64,000 nucleotides of DNA, from the NCBI RefSeq assembly GCF_003201655.1, contig NZ_QJJU01000022.1:1-64000 (forward strand). Reading direction: 5' to 3'. This DNA comes from Mycolicibacterium moriokaense (GTDB lineage Bacteria > Actinomycetota > Actinomycetes > Mycobacteriales > Mycobacteriaceae). The notes under the pieces were generated by a model. The model saw only the letters and a program-made list of their open reading frames with translations, had not been told where the DNA came from and searched no databases. A program made the translations under genes and the position numbers. Shown here in pieces: positions 40,730 through 48,859 of this stretch. The stretch's first letter is position 1. Every line of letters begins with the position of its first letter.

Positions 40730-40829
40730 GCTGAGATGCTCGCGATCAACGCCGACAATTCCGCGGCCACCACTGAAGACTGCGCCTGGGGCTGTGGATA
40801 GCCCCAAACCACAGCCATGAGTGCAAAAA

Positions 40830-42392
40830 CTATCGCCAGCTGGGGAGCCAGATCTGCATGTTCCACGTCGACTGCGAGATCGGGATGCCCGTCAGGATCG
40901 GATACATCCACGCGAAGTTCGTAATGACAAGTGCGAGATAGCAACACACGACGATGAGCCCGAGTGTTCGTCGCTCGGAGTTCTGGTTCGGCTTGTGCAG
41001 GATGTCGCCGAGGATCATCGCGATCATCAACACCAGGAACGGCGCCATCGTCGCTGCGTAGAAGAAGTACATCTGCCGGTCGATGTCGGCGAACCACGGC
41101 AGGAACCCCGCGCTGTAGCCCACCAGCACCGCGCCGTAGCGCCAGTCCCGCTTGACGAACGCCCGCCACACCGCCCACACGAGCACCGGCACCGCGATGA
41201 ACCACATGGCGGGCGTGCCGACGAGCATCACCGCTTTCACACAGGACTGCGCGCCGCAGCCGGGCACGTTCTGGTTGTCAATCGCGTACAGCACCGGCCG
41301 CAGCGACATCGGCCACGTCCACGGCTTGGACTCCCACGGGTGGTGGTTGCCTGCGGCGTTCGTCAGCCCGGCGTGGAACCTGTACGCGGCGTACGTGTAG
41401 TGCCACAGCGAGCGAAAGGCGTCGGGAATCGGCAACGCGCTGTCGGAGCCGATCGTTTTACCGACCTCGTACCGATTCACCGCGGTCTCCGACGCATACC
41501 ACGGCGCATACGACGCCAGGTATACGCCGAACGAAATCAGCACAAGGGCGTACAGCGACGGGCCGAGGTCTCTTCGGAACGCCCCGACCCACGGCCGTGG
41601 CACCCGATACTGCCTGCGCGCCGCGATGTCGAACGCCAGCGTCATCAAACCGAAGAACACGATGAAGTACAGCCCGGACCACTTTGTCGCACAAGCCAAT
41701 CCGAGCAGCACACCGGCGCCGAACCGCCACCACCGCACACCCAGCCGCGGTCCCCACGGCGTCTCGGCGATGCGGCCCTCAAGCAGTGCGATGTGCATCC
41801 GCTCCCGCACCTGGTCGCGGTCGACAATCAAACAGCCGAACGCGGCCACCACGAACAGCGTCAGAAATCCGTCGAGCAGTGCGGTGCGGGACGCGACGAA
41901 GCTGACTCCGTCGGCGATCAGCAGCAGCCCGGCGATCCCGCCGACCAACGTCGACCGGCTGATCCGCCGCCCGATTCGCACCACCAACAGCGCGAGAATG
42001 ACGCCGCACACCGCACCGGAGAACCGCCAGCCCAGCCCGTTGTAGCCGAACAGCGCCTCACCGATCGCGATCAGCTGCTTGCCGACCGGCGGGTGCACCA
42101 CCAGGCCGTAGCCCGGGTTGTCCTCGACACCGTGGTTGTGCAACAACTGCCACGCCTGCGGTGCGTAGTGCTTCTCATCGAAGATCGGCGTGCCTGCGTC
42201 GGTCGGCGAGCCAAGCCGCAGGAAACGCGTCAACGCGGCCAGCGCCGTGATCACAGCCGTCATCGCCCAGCCCTGCAGCCGGTCGACCGGCCCAAAGTCA
42301 GCGATCGGCACCAGGGGCGCCGGGCTGATCACGGGGACCGTGCGCTCCTTGGCAACGACTTCAGCCGTCTCTGTCTGGCCGGGGGCGGTCAC
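40830..42392 (-). CDS. pmt: Polyprenyl-phosphate-mannose protein O-mannosyltransferase
   Basis: Encodes 520 residues (Rv1002c: 503). Pmt moves mannose from polyprenyl-phosphomannose to Ser/Thr of secreted proteins during Sec export. GT39/PMT features: the first outside loop has FDEKHYAPQAW with the catalytic Asp-Glu pair, SRTALLDGFLTLF follows, about 10-11 TM helices run along the protein, and there are conserved KWSGLY and WPMSLRPV loops. GTG 42392 has a TACGAT -10 seven bases upstream and no ribosome binding site, so the transcript is probably leaderless. Divergent from rsmI with overlapping -10 elements. Confidence 0.93.
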   Translation of the reverse strand: MTAPGQTETAEVVAKERTVPVISPAPLVPIADFGPVDRLQGWAMTAVITALAALTRFLRLGSPTDAGTPIFDEKHYAPQAWQLLHNHGVEDNPGYGLVVHPPVGKQLIAIGEALFGYNGLGWRFSGAVCGVILALLVVRIGRRISRSTLVGGIAGLLLIADGVSFVASRTALLDGFLTLFVVAAFGCLIVDRDQVRERMHIALLEGRIAETPWGPRLGVRWWRFGAGVLLGLACATKWSGLYFIVFFGLMTLAFDIAARRQYRVPRPWVGAFRRDLGPSLYALVLISFGVYLASYAPWYASETAVNRYEVGKTIGSDSALPIPDAFRSLWHYTYAAYRFHAGLTNAAGNHHPWESKPWTWPMSLRPVLYAIDNQNVPGCGAQSCVKAVMLVGTPAMWFIAVPVLVWAVWRAFVKRDWRYGAVLVGYSAGFLPWFADIDRQMYFFYAATMAPFLVLMIAMILGDILHKPNQNSERRTLGLIVVCCYLALVITNFAWMYPILTGIPISQSTWNMQIWLPSWR

Positions 42393-42399
42393 GACAGCG

Positions 42400-42409
42400 A
42401 TCGTAGGCT
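42400..42409. promoter_or_regulatory. Overlapping divergent -10 elements of pmt and rsmI
   Basis: On the plus strand TAGGCT (42404-42409) ends 7 nt before the rsmI ATG 42417. On the minus strand TACGAT (42405-42400) ends 7 nt before the pmt GTG 42392. The two TANNNT elements share two bases in a 24-bp intergenic region, and both genes lack ribosome binding sites, so both transcripts are probably leaderless. Confidence 0.6.
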
Positions 42410-42416
42410 GTCCGGC

Positions 42417-43259
42417 ATGACCACCGGCCGACTGCTCATCGGCGCCACGCCGCTGGGCCAGCCATCGGATGCCTCCGCGCGGCTGGTCGCGGCCCTGGCG
42501 AGCGCCGACGTGGTCGCCGCCGAGGACACCCGCCGGATCCGCACCCTGGCCAAGGCGCTCGACGTCAATCTCGCAGGCAAGGTGATCAGCCTTTACGACC
42601 AGAACGAGGCGTCGCGGGTTCCGTCGCTTGTCAGCGAGATCGAGGAAGGGGCGACGGTTCTGCTGGTCAGCGACGCAGGCATGCCGCTGATAAGCGATCC
42701 CGGATACCGGCTGGTGACGGCCTGTATCGAGGCCGGGGCGCGGGTGCAGTGCCTGCCTGGCCCGTCGGCAGTGACGACGGCGCTGGCGGTGTCCGGCCTG
42801 CCGGTGGAGCGGTTCTGCTTCGAGGGGTTCGCTCCGCGTAAGAAATCCGCGCGGATATCGTGGCTCAGGATGCTGGCCGCCGAGCCACGCACCTGCGTGT
42901 TCTTCGAGTCACCGCGGCGGCTGCCCGACACGCTGCGCGACGCGGTCGACGCGCTTGGAACCGACCGGCGTGCTGTCGTCTGCCGCGAACTGACCAAGAC
43001 GCACGAGGAGATCCTCCGCGGCACACTTGGCGAGCTGGCCGAGTGGGCTGGCGACGGCGTGCTCGGCGAGATCACCGTCGTGCTGGCGGGTGCGACACCG
43101 TCGGCCGACCTCGACACGCTGGTGGCCGAGGTGAACGCGCTCGTCGACACCGGCGCGAGGGTGAAGGACGCTTGCGCCCAGATCATTGCGGCTAATCCCG
43201 GCGCACCATCGCGGCGTGAGCTCTACGACGCGGTGTTGCGTGCGAGGGAGTCGTCATGA
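42417..43259 (+). CDS. rsmI: 16S rRNA 2'-O-ribose C1402 methyltransferase RsmI
   Basis: Encodes 280 residues (Rv1003: 285). The TP-methylase (tetrapyrrole methylase-like) fold starts LLIGATPLGQPSDASARLV and has EDTRRIRTLAKAL, LLVSDAGMPLISDPGYRLV and PGPSAVTTALAVSGLP. RsmI puts the 2'-O-methyl on C1402 of 16S rRNA at the P site. ATG 42417 fits the leaderless pattern. The stop overlaps the start of the hydrolase gene by four bases (ATGA). Confidence 0.94.
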   Translation: MTTGRLLIGATPLGQPSDASARLVAALASADVVAAEDTRRIRTLAKALDVNLAGKVISLYDQNEASRVPSLVSEIEEGATVLLVSDAGMPLISDPGYRLVTACIEAGARVQCLPGPSAVTTALAVSGLPVERFCFEGFAPRKKSARISWLRMLAAEPRTCVFFESPRRLPDTLRDAVDALGTDRRAVVCRELTKTHEEILRGTLGELAEWAGDGVLGEITVVLAGATPSADLDTLVAEVNALVDTGARVKDACAQIIAANPGAPSRRELYDAVLRARESS

Positions 43260-43993
43260 CGTGGCCGGCCCTGGTACTCGTCCACGGTGGGGCTCACGCC
43301 GGCGACTGCTGGGATCTCACTGTCGACGAAATCCACCGCCTGGCACCGGAACTGACGGTGCTTGCCGTCGACCTGCCTGGCCGTCGAGGCAAGCCGGGTG
43401 ATCTGCGCAGGCTGACGGTGGGTGAGTGCGTCGACTCAGTGGTCGCCGACATCGACGACGCCGGACTGGCCGAGATCGTCATCGTCGCTCATTCGATGGG
43501 CGGGCTCACGGTTCCGGGGGTTGTGGCCAAACTCGGGTCGGCACGCGTGCGGGAGATGGTCTTGGCGACCGCGTTCATCCCACCCGAAGGCCGCGCAGTC
43601 GTCGACACTCTCGCGGGCCCTCTCGCCGGCATGGCGCGCCGCGGCGCGAAGAAGGGCGTGCCCGGCGAGATGAACCCAATTGCGGCTCGGCTCGCCTTCC
43701 TGAACGGAGTGCGACGTGAGCGTCGACGTTTCATGCTGGACCGCCTCTGCGCCGAGACCCCACACCTTCCCGTCGAGAACGTCTCTCGGCACGACATGCC
43801 CGATGAAGTACCGCGGACGTGGATCCTCACGACGCGTGACCGCTCGCTGTCCGTCACGTCGCAGCGCCGAAGCATCGAGGCGTTGGGTGGCGTGCAGACC
43901 GTCATCGAGATGAAGACCTGCCACGACCTGATGATCAGCGAGCCGGAACGGCTGGCGGCGATTCTCGTGGAGCGGTGTCGGCGATATCGATGA
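43256..43993 (+). CDS. Alpha/beta-hydrolase (AB hydrolase-1 type)
   Basis: Encodes 245 residues. Oxyanion start LVLVHGGAHAGDCW, nucleophile elbow VAHSMGG (Ser near residue 83), and a late His in MKTCHDLMIS near residue 223. A basic stretch (ARRGAKKGVPGEM) near residue 125 forms part of the lid. A salicyl-ester or lactone-type esterase is plausible, but the substrate is unknown. Coupled to rsmI (ATGA). Its last 59 bases overlap the 3' end of pabB on the other strand. Confidence 0.85.
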   Translation: MTWPALVLVHGGAHAGDCWDLTVDEIHRLAPELTVLAVDLPGRRGKPGDLRRLTVGECVDSVVADIDDAGLAEIVIVAHSMGGLTVPGVVAKLGSARVREMVLATAFIPPEGRAVVDTLAGPLAGMARRGAKKGVPGEMNPIAARLAFLNGVRRERRRFMLDRLCAETPHLPVENVSRHDMPDEVPRTWILTTRDRSLSVTSQRRSIEALGGVQTVIEMKTCHDLMISEPERLAAILVERCRRYR

Positions 43994-45185
43994 TCGGTGC
44001 CGCCTTGTGCAGGCATTCGTCCCACTCGCGGTCCGGGTCGGAGTCGGCGGTGATGCCGCCGCCGACGCCAAACACCGCGTTGCCGGATGCGTCGAACTCG
44101 ACGGTCCGGATCGCGACGTTGAGCTCGCAGCCCGCAACGGGTGATGCCAAACCGACTGTGCCGCAATAGACCCCGCGCCGATGTGGCTCCCAGCTGCGCA
44201 ACAGCTGACGTGCCCGCGTCTTCGGCGTGCCGGTTACCGATGCAGGCGGAAACGTCGCATCCAAAACCGCGGCCATCGACACCTCTACATCGACGCGCGC
44301 CGACACCGTCGACACCAGATGCCACACACCCGGCGCCGGTTGCACCGCCAGTAGCTCGGGCACGGTGACCGTCCCCGTGATCGCAACGCGGCCGAGGTCG
44401 TTGCGGACCAGGTCGACGATCATGATGTTCTCTGCGACGTCCTTGACCGATGCTCGCAGTGCCGCAGGGTCGGCATGTAGCGGCAATGTGCCCTTGATCG
44501 GGCTCGACGTCACCGTCTCACCGCGGCGCCGCAGGAACAGCTCGGGCGACAACGATGCCACCGCGCCCCACTCCCCGGCCAGGTAGGCCGCCCGCGCCGG
44601 TGACGTGCGCTCGACCGCGTCGACGAAGAAGTCGATGGGCGCACCGTCGAGGCGGCCCGCGAACTGCGTGCACACACAGGCCTGGTAAACCTCGCCAGCC
44701 GCGATCGCCTCGAGACATTCGAGCACGCCGCGACGGTGCGCTTCGCGGTCGGCGTCATCCCACGCGATGCTGTACTCCTGCGCAGGCGCACCGAACCGCA
44801 CTGCCTCCGCCACCCACTCTGAAAGCGGTGCACCGGAAAGACTTTCATACCACCATTGCCCGTCGCCGTCCTGCCGCAGCACACAGTCGGACCAGCCGCC
44901 TGCCGCCTCGGGAATCCGGGCACCAAGGCCGTCGACGCCCGCGTCGGGATACGAAAGATAGCCGAACCACCCGCCGCCGATCGCCCCGTCGGATTCGCCC
45001 GTCGGGACGGCGAAGACGTCGTCACAGGCGACGGCTTGCAGAGACGGGGCGACGACCGCCGCAGAGCCGAACCACTCGCCGATCAGCGCGGCCGGCGGCG
45101 GCACGCCGCACCGCTCGGCAGCAGAGGCGACGGCGCGCAGCACCGCAGGGGCGCTGCCCAAATCGCCGAGCTGCTCGATCCGCAC
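43935..45185 (-). CDS. pabB: Aminodeoxychorismate synthase component I
   Basis: Encodes 416 residues from GTG 45185 (Rv1005c: 458). PabB makes 4-amino-4-deoxychorismate for folate. Chorismate-binding domain signatures: GEVYQACVCTQF, SPELFLRRRGETVTSSPIKGT (Lys of the active site), ENIMIVDLVRNDLGRVA, and TFPPASVTGTPKTRARQLLRSWEP with the final GVGGGITADSDPDREWDE. The catalytic and metal-site Glu residues are present (SPELF, NVAIRTVE, REWDE). No ribosome binding site is obvious. It is the downstream gene of the sigJ-type sigma factor by 20 nt and overlaps the hydrolase tail. Confidence 0.92.
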   Translation of the reverse strand: MRIEQLGDLGSAPAVLRAVASAAERCGVPPPAALIGEWFGSAAVVAPSLQAVACDDVFAVPTGESDGAIGGGWFGYLSYPDAGVDGLGARIPEAAGGWSDCVLRQDGDGQWWYESLSGAPLSEWVAEAVRFGAPAQEYSIAWDDADREAHRRGVLECLEAIAAGEVYQACVCTQFAGRLDGAPIDFFVDAVERTSPARAAYLAGEWGAVASLSPELFLRRRGETVTSSPIKGTLPLHADPAALRASVKDVAENIMIVDLVRNDLGRVAITGTVTVPELLAVQPAPGVWHLVSTVSARVDVEVSMAAVLDATFPPASVTGTPKTRARQLLRSWEPHRRGVYCGTVGLASPVAGCELNVAIRTVEFDASGNAVFGVGGGITADSDPDREWDECLHKAAPIIDIADTAPRESPPAVPAR

Positions 45186-45205
45186 CGACCAAGCGTGACA
45201 GAGCG

Positions 45206-46102
45206 CTAGCGGCTGATCGTCCGCGGGATCGCGATCCCTACCAGCTTGTCGGGGTTTCGCATGGCGTAGAAGTGCGTGATCTTGCCGTCGGTGACCTCGA
45301 CCAGGAATACGCCCTCCAGGTGGTCGCCGCTGTAGACGACCACCGCCGGTGCGCTGTTGTACACCGCCGTCTCGATCCGTGCGCCCGGAATCTTCTGGCC
45401 AATCCGGAAGAGGCCGATGATCGCCCTGGCCACCTTGTCCGCACCCACCACCGGGCGGCGGGCCGCGCTGGCCTTGCCGCCGCTGTCGGCCGTCCATACG
45501 GCGTCCGGTGCGAGCATCGACAGCAGCCCTTCCAAGTCGCCGGTCGCCGCCGCAGTCATGAACTGTTCGGTCAGCTCGGTCTTCCTCGCGGCGTCGACGG
45601 GCTCGAACCGCTTTCGCCTCGCATGCACGTGCTCGCGGGCGCGGTGCGCGACCTGGCGCACCGTCGCAACGGATTTGCCTACCGCGCCTGCGATTTCGTC
45701 GTAGTCGAAGCCGAACACCTCGCGCAGGACGAACACCGCACGCTCGTCAGGGGTGAGCGTCTCGAGCAGCACCAGCATGGCCATCGACACCGACTCCGCG
45801 AGCACCACGTCCGACGAGGCGTCGCGCTCGTCGAGCAGCAGCGGCTCGGGCAGCCAAGGGCCGATGTAGTCCTCGCGACGACGCGCACCCGCACGCAGCG
45901 CATTGAGCGCCTGACGGGTCACCAGTTGCGCCAGATACGACTTGGTGTCGCGCACTGTCGCGAGGTCAACGTCGGCCCACCGCAGATAGCTGTCCTGCAG
46001 TACGTCGTCGGATTCCGTTGCGGAACCAAGGATCTCGTAGACGATCGTGAACAGCAGGGGACGCAGATGGGTGAACCGCTCGGCGTGCTCGGTGGTGGTC
46101 AC
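45206..46102 (-). CDS. sigJ: ECF41 (SigJ-type) sigma factor with NTF2-like C-terminal domain
   Basis: Encodes 298 residues from GTG 46102, overlapping the oxidoreductase stop (GTGA). Sigma2 HLRPLLFTIVYEILGS and LQDSYLRWADVD, sigma4 TPDERAVFVLREVFGFDYDEIAGAVGKSVATVRQVAHRAREHV. The C-terminal SnoaL-like extension carries the ECF41 hallmarks: WTADSGGKASAARRPVVGADKVARAI (DGGGK type) and the final RNPDKLVGI. ECF41 factors need this extension to regulate activity and control one neighbouring oxidoreductase gene. M. tuberculosis SigJ is in this group. It is downstream of its probable target, which has the ECF41 promoter motif. Confidence 0.9.
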   Translation of the reverse strand: MTTTEHAERFTHLRPLLFTIVYEILGSATESDDVLQDSYLRWADVDLATVRDTKSYLAQLVTRQALNALRAGARRREDYIGPWLPEPLLLDERDASSDVVLAESVSMAMLVLLETLTPDERAVFVLREVFGFDYDEIAGAVGKSVATVRQVAHRAREHVHARRKRFEPVDAARKTELTEQFMTAAATGDLEGLLSMLAPDAVWTADSGGKASAARRPVVGADKVARAIIGLFRIGQKIPGARIETAVYNSAPAVVVYSGDHLEGVFLVEVTDGKITHFYAMRNPDKLVGIAIPRTISR

Positions 46103-47280
46103 GATTCGGTGACCACCTCGAACGTCGGCTGGGTCGGCCGTTTTCCGCCCTTCATCACAAAGGTGGAGCCGGGCTTGCGGGCCTCGCGGCGCAGACCCCA
46201 CACCGTCCCCTTGCAGATTGCCTCCTTCACCGAGGCGGCGAGCCGCCCGCCGATGTAGTACTTCACCGGGGTGTCGTCCTTACGGGCCAACTGCACCGTG
46301 GCTGCGTGCCTGCCGAGGCTTACGCAGGAGCCCACAAACGCCTGGTCGATCCCCGCAGGTTCAGTGCCAGCGATGCGGCTCAGCACGGTGTTGGCGGCCT
46401 GCGCACCGAGTGGTCCTGCGGCCTGGCAGCTCATCCGCAGCGGCTGGCCCGACGGTGCGGCGCAGTCGCCCGCTGCCACTATGCGCGGGTCGTCGACGCT
46501 GGTCAGCGTTTCGTCGGTGAGCAGCCGGCCCAGTCCGTCGGTGCGCAGTCCGCTGGCCGCTGCCAGGTCAGGGACGCCGAAACCCGCCGTCCAGATGGTG
46601 ACCGCGCTCGGACGCACCGCGCCGTCGGTGAACACCACCGCGTCGGAGCGGACCTCAGTCACCACGTCGTTCTCGAGCACGACCACCCGGTGCCTCGCCA
46701 GCCACTTCGCGATCGACCGGCGGCCGGGCTCCGAAAGCGATGGAGCCAGCTGTCCGCCGCAGACCAGCGTCACGGCGCGGCCCTGCTCGGCCATCTCCGA
46801 GGCCACTTCGATGCCGGTGAGGCCGGCGCCGACGACTGTGATCGGGGCGTCGGGATGCAGCTCGTCGACTGCCGCACGCAGCCGCTCCGCGGCTTCCAGT
46901 TCGGCTATGGGATAGGCGAATTCGGCTGCACCCGGCACAGCGGTAGGCACCGCGCCTGTACTGCCGACCGCATAGATGACGTAGTCGTAGTCGATCGGAT
47001 GACCTACCCCGAGATGCACCTTGCGTGCAGCGGTGTCGATGCGTTCGGCGCTGTCGACGACAAGCTCGATGCCGTTGCCGAGCAGCGTTCCGTAGTCGAC
47101 CGTTGCGTCGTAGTTGCCTGCTACGAACTGGTGCAGCCGGATCCGCTCGACGAACTTCGGGCGTGGGTTGACCAGGGTGATGTGCACGTCGGCGCGCAGC
47201 CGCAAGTGGTTGGCCGCTGTCGTGCCTGCGTATCCGCCGCCGATGACGACGACGTTGGTGGTTGCGTTCTGTTCAGTCAT
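46099..47280 (-). CDS. FAD-dependent NAD(P)H oxidoreductase, ECF41 partner
   Basis: Encodes 393 residues from ATG 47280 (GAGGG upstream). Two-dinucleotide fold of the NDH-2/ferredoxin reductase type: VVVIGGGYAGTTAANHL for FAD, PITVVGAGLTGIEVASEMAEQG for NAD(P)H, and VAAGDCAAPSG late FAD. A C-terminal basic stretch (RREARKPGSTFVMKGGKR) may contact the membrane. Genes of this sort are usual targets of ECF41 sigma factors, which lets the cell answer an unknown stress. The promoter motif is at 47289-47315. Operon with sigJ (4-base overlap). Confidence 0.88.
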   Translation of the reverse strand: MTEQNATTNVVVIGGGYAGTTAANHLRLRADVHITLVNPRPKFVERIRLHQFVAGNYDATVDYGTLLGNGIELVVDSAERIDTAARKVHLGVGHPIDYDYVIYAVGSTGAVPTAVPGAAEFAYPIAELEAAERLRAAVDELHPDAPITVVGAGLTGIEVASEMAEQGRAVTLVCGGQLAPSLSEPGRRSIAKWLARHRVVVLENDVVTEVRSDAVVFTDGAVRPSAVTIWTAGFGVPDLAAASGLRTDGLGRLLTDETLTSVDDPRIVAAGDCAAPSGQPLRMSCQAAGPLGAQAANTVLSRIAGTEPAGIDQAFVGSCVSLGRHAATVQLARKDDTPVKYYIGGRLAASVKEAICKGTVWGLRREARKPGSTFVMKGGKRPTQPTFEVVTES

Positions 47281-47288
47281 GCCCTCAA

Positions 47289-47315
47289 GACACCCCCGAT
47301 CGCCGGTTTGTGACA
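47289..47315 (-). promoter_or_regulatory. ECF41-type promoter
   Basis: On the minus strand TGTCACA (47315-47309) is followed by exactly 16 bases and then TGTC (47292-47289), against the ECF41 consensus TGTCACA-N16-CGTC. The -35 is perfect and the -10 has one mismatch. The element ends nine bases before the oxidoreductase ATG 47280. Confidence 0.8.
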
Positions 47316-47408
47316 CGGCGTGACGCGGATCACTCATCTCAGGCAGCGTAATGCGGGCGGAATCGTCCGCCTCATCGCCCTGAAACATCGAGAAGCCACA
47401 TTGGCCAC

Positions 47409-48722
47409 ATGTTTCATCTGGGTTGGTTCATGGGCAGTGGCTTCTCCGTTCAGACCTGGGCGCTGGACCCGTGGGCGGGCAATACCGGCCACGATTGGAT
47501 GAAGGGCGACCTCTTCGTCGACCTGGCCGCCTCGCTGGAGCGCGCGCGCTTCGACTACCTGCTGGTCGAGGACACCAGCATGGTCGAAGACGCCTACGGC
47601 CGGTCCATGGAGACCACGCTCAAGTACGGGATGCTGGCGCCGAAATGCGATCCCGTCCCGCTGATTCCGCTGCTGACGCAGCGCACGAAACACATCGGCA
47701 TCGCGGTCACGCTGTCGACGAGCTTCTACCACCCGTTCATGGCGGCAAGGACGATGACCACGCTCGACCACCTGACCGACGGGCGGGTGGGGCTGAACGT
47801 CGTCACCGGGAGCTCCAGCCGCGCGGCGCAGCAGTACGGCTACGACGAGCTGATGCTGCACAGCGAACGCTACGAGATGGCCAAGGAATGGATGGAAGCG
47901 GTTGGCGCGCTGTGGGACTCGTGGGAGGACGGCGCAGTTCTCGTCGACGAGGAGACCCCGCGCTACGCCGATCACACGAAGGTGCACACCGTTGACTTCG
48001 AGGGCAAGTACTTCCGGACCAGGGGGCCGCTCAACACCATTCCCGGCCCGCAGCGGCGTCCGGTCATCGTGCAGGCGGGCGCCTCGCCGGCCGGGCGCGA
48101 TCTGGCGGCCAAGTACGCGGAGTCGATGCTCGCCCATGGCACCAGCATTGAGCAGATGAAGGCGTTCCGGATCGACATGCATCGGCGGATGAAGGAGTAC
48201 GGCCGCGACCCCGCCACGCTGAAGATCCTCTTCCTCATCGACCCGATTCTCGGCGACACCGACCGGGTCGCGCAGGCCCGCGAGGAGGACATGAAGGGGG
48301 CGCGCTTCAGCGACGACGCGATCGAAAAGGCCCTGTGGGGCCTGAGTTACACATCGGGCGGCGAATTCGACTTCTCCACATTCGATCTCGACAAGGAGGT
48401 CCCCGACGTGTGGGGCAACGGCGAAACGAGCACGTTGCGCACATTCATCGAGGGGGCAAGGGGCAAGACGCTGCGCGAGGCGATCGCCACCGTCGACACG
48501 CACGCCGGTCTTGCCTTCGTCGGCTCGCCGGACACCGTCGCGTCGAAGATGGGCGAGGCGATGGAGGAGGTCGGCGGCGACGGTTTCCTGCTGTCGCCGA
48601 TCGTCACCCGGCGCAATATCGCCGAGATCGCCGACGGGCTGGCGCCTGCGCTGCGCAAACGTGGCCTCATCCGGGACGGCTACAACCACAGCACGTTTCG
48701 AGAGAACCTTCTGGAGTTCTAG
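47409..48722 (+). CDS. FMNH2-dependent monooxygenase, NtaA/SnaA/DszA family (copy 1)
   Basis: Encodes 437 residues. The luciferase-like TIM barrel begins FHLGWFMGSGFS, and has YLLVEDTSMVEDAYG, TLSTSFYHPF, GRVGLNVVTGSS, the family block TRGPLNTIPGPQRRPVIVQAGASPAGRDLAAKYAE (FMN phosphate and product loop) and FVGSPDTVASKMGEAMEEVGGDGFLL. These are the signs of the NtaA/SnaA/DszA/DmoA group, which uses reduced FMN from a separate reductase. It shares about the same plan with three further copies in the window but is the most divergent of them, with an extra loop (ALDPWAGNTGHDWMKG). First gene of the catabolic island, followed by a substrate-binding protein gene. Confidence 0.93.
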   Translation: MFHLGWFMGSGFSVQTWALDPWAGNTGHDWMKGDLFVDLAASLERARFDYLLVEDTSMVEDAYGRSMETTLKYGMLAPKCDPVPLIPLLTQRTKHIGIAVTLSTSFYHPFMAARTMTTLDHLTDGRVGLNVVTGSSSRAAQQYGYDELMLHSERYEMAKEWMEAVGALWDSWEDGAVLVDEETPRYADHTKVHTVDFEGKYFRTRGPLNTIPGPQRRPVIVQAGASPAGRDLAAKYAESMLAHGTSIEQMKAFRIDMHRRMKEYGRDPATLKILFLIDPILGDTDRVAQAREEDMKGARFSDDAIEKALWGLSYTSGGEFDFSTFDLDKEVPDVWGNGETSTLRTFIEGARGKTLREAIATVDTHAGLAFVGSPDTVASKMGEAMEEVGGDGFLLSPIVTRRNIAEIADGLAPALRKRGLIRDGYNHSTFRENLLEF

Positions 48723-48859
48723 GCACCGCCGCGATCCGGCGTAATACACGGTGCACTGACCCGAAGCGGTTGCGTCACACGTCGCCGATTAACTGCGGGG
48801 AAAGGCGCGCCAGCGAATGCCGTGCTCTCAGGTCGAGATGACCCAAGTAGGAGGCATTC

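Noticed and set aside
40821..42416. Long plus-strand frame continuing 5' of rsmI
   Set aside because: It is antisense to pmt; the translation is low-complexity Arg/His/Pro and the true rsmI start is ATG 42417.
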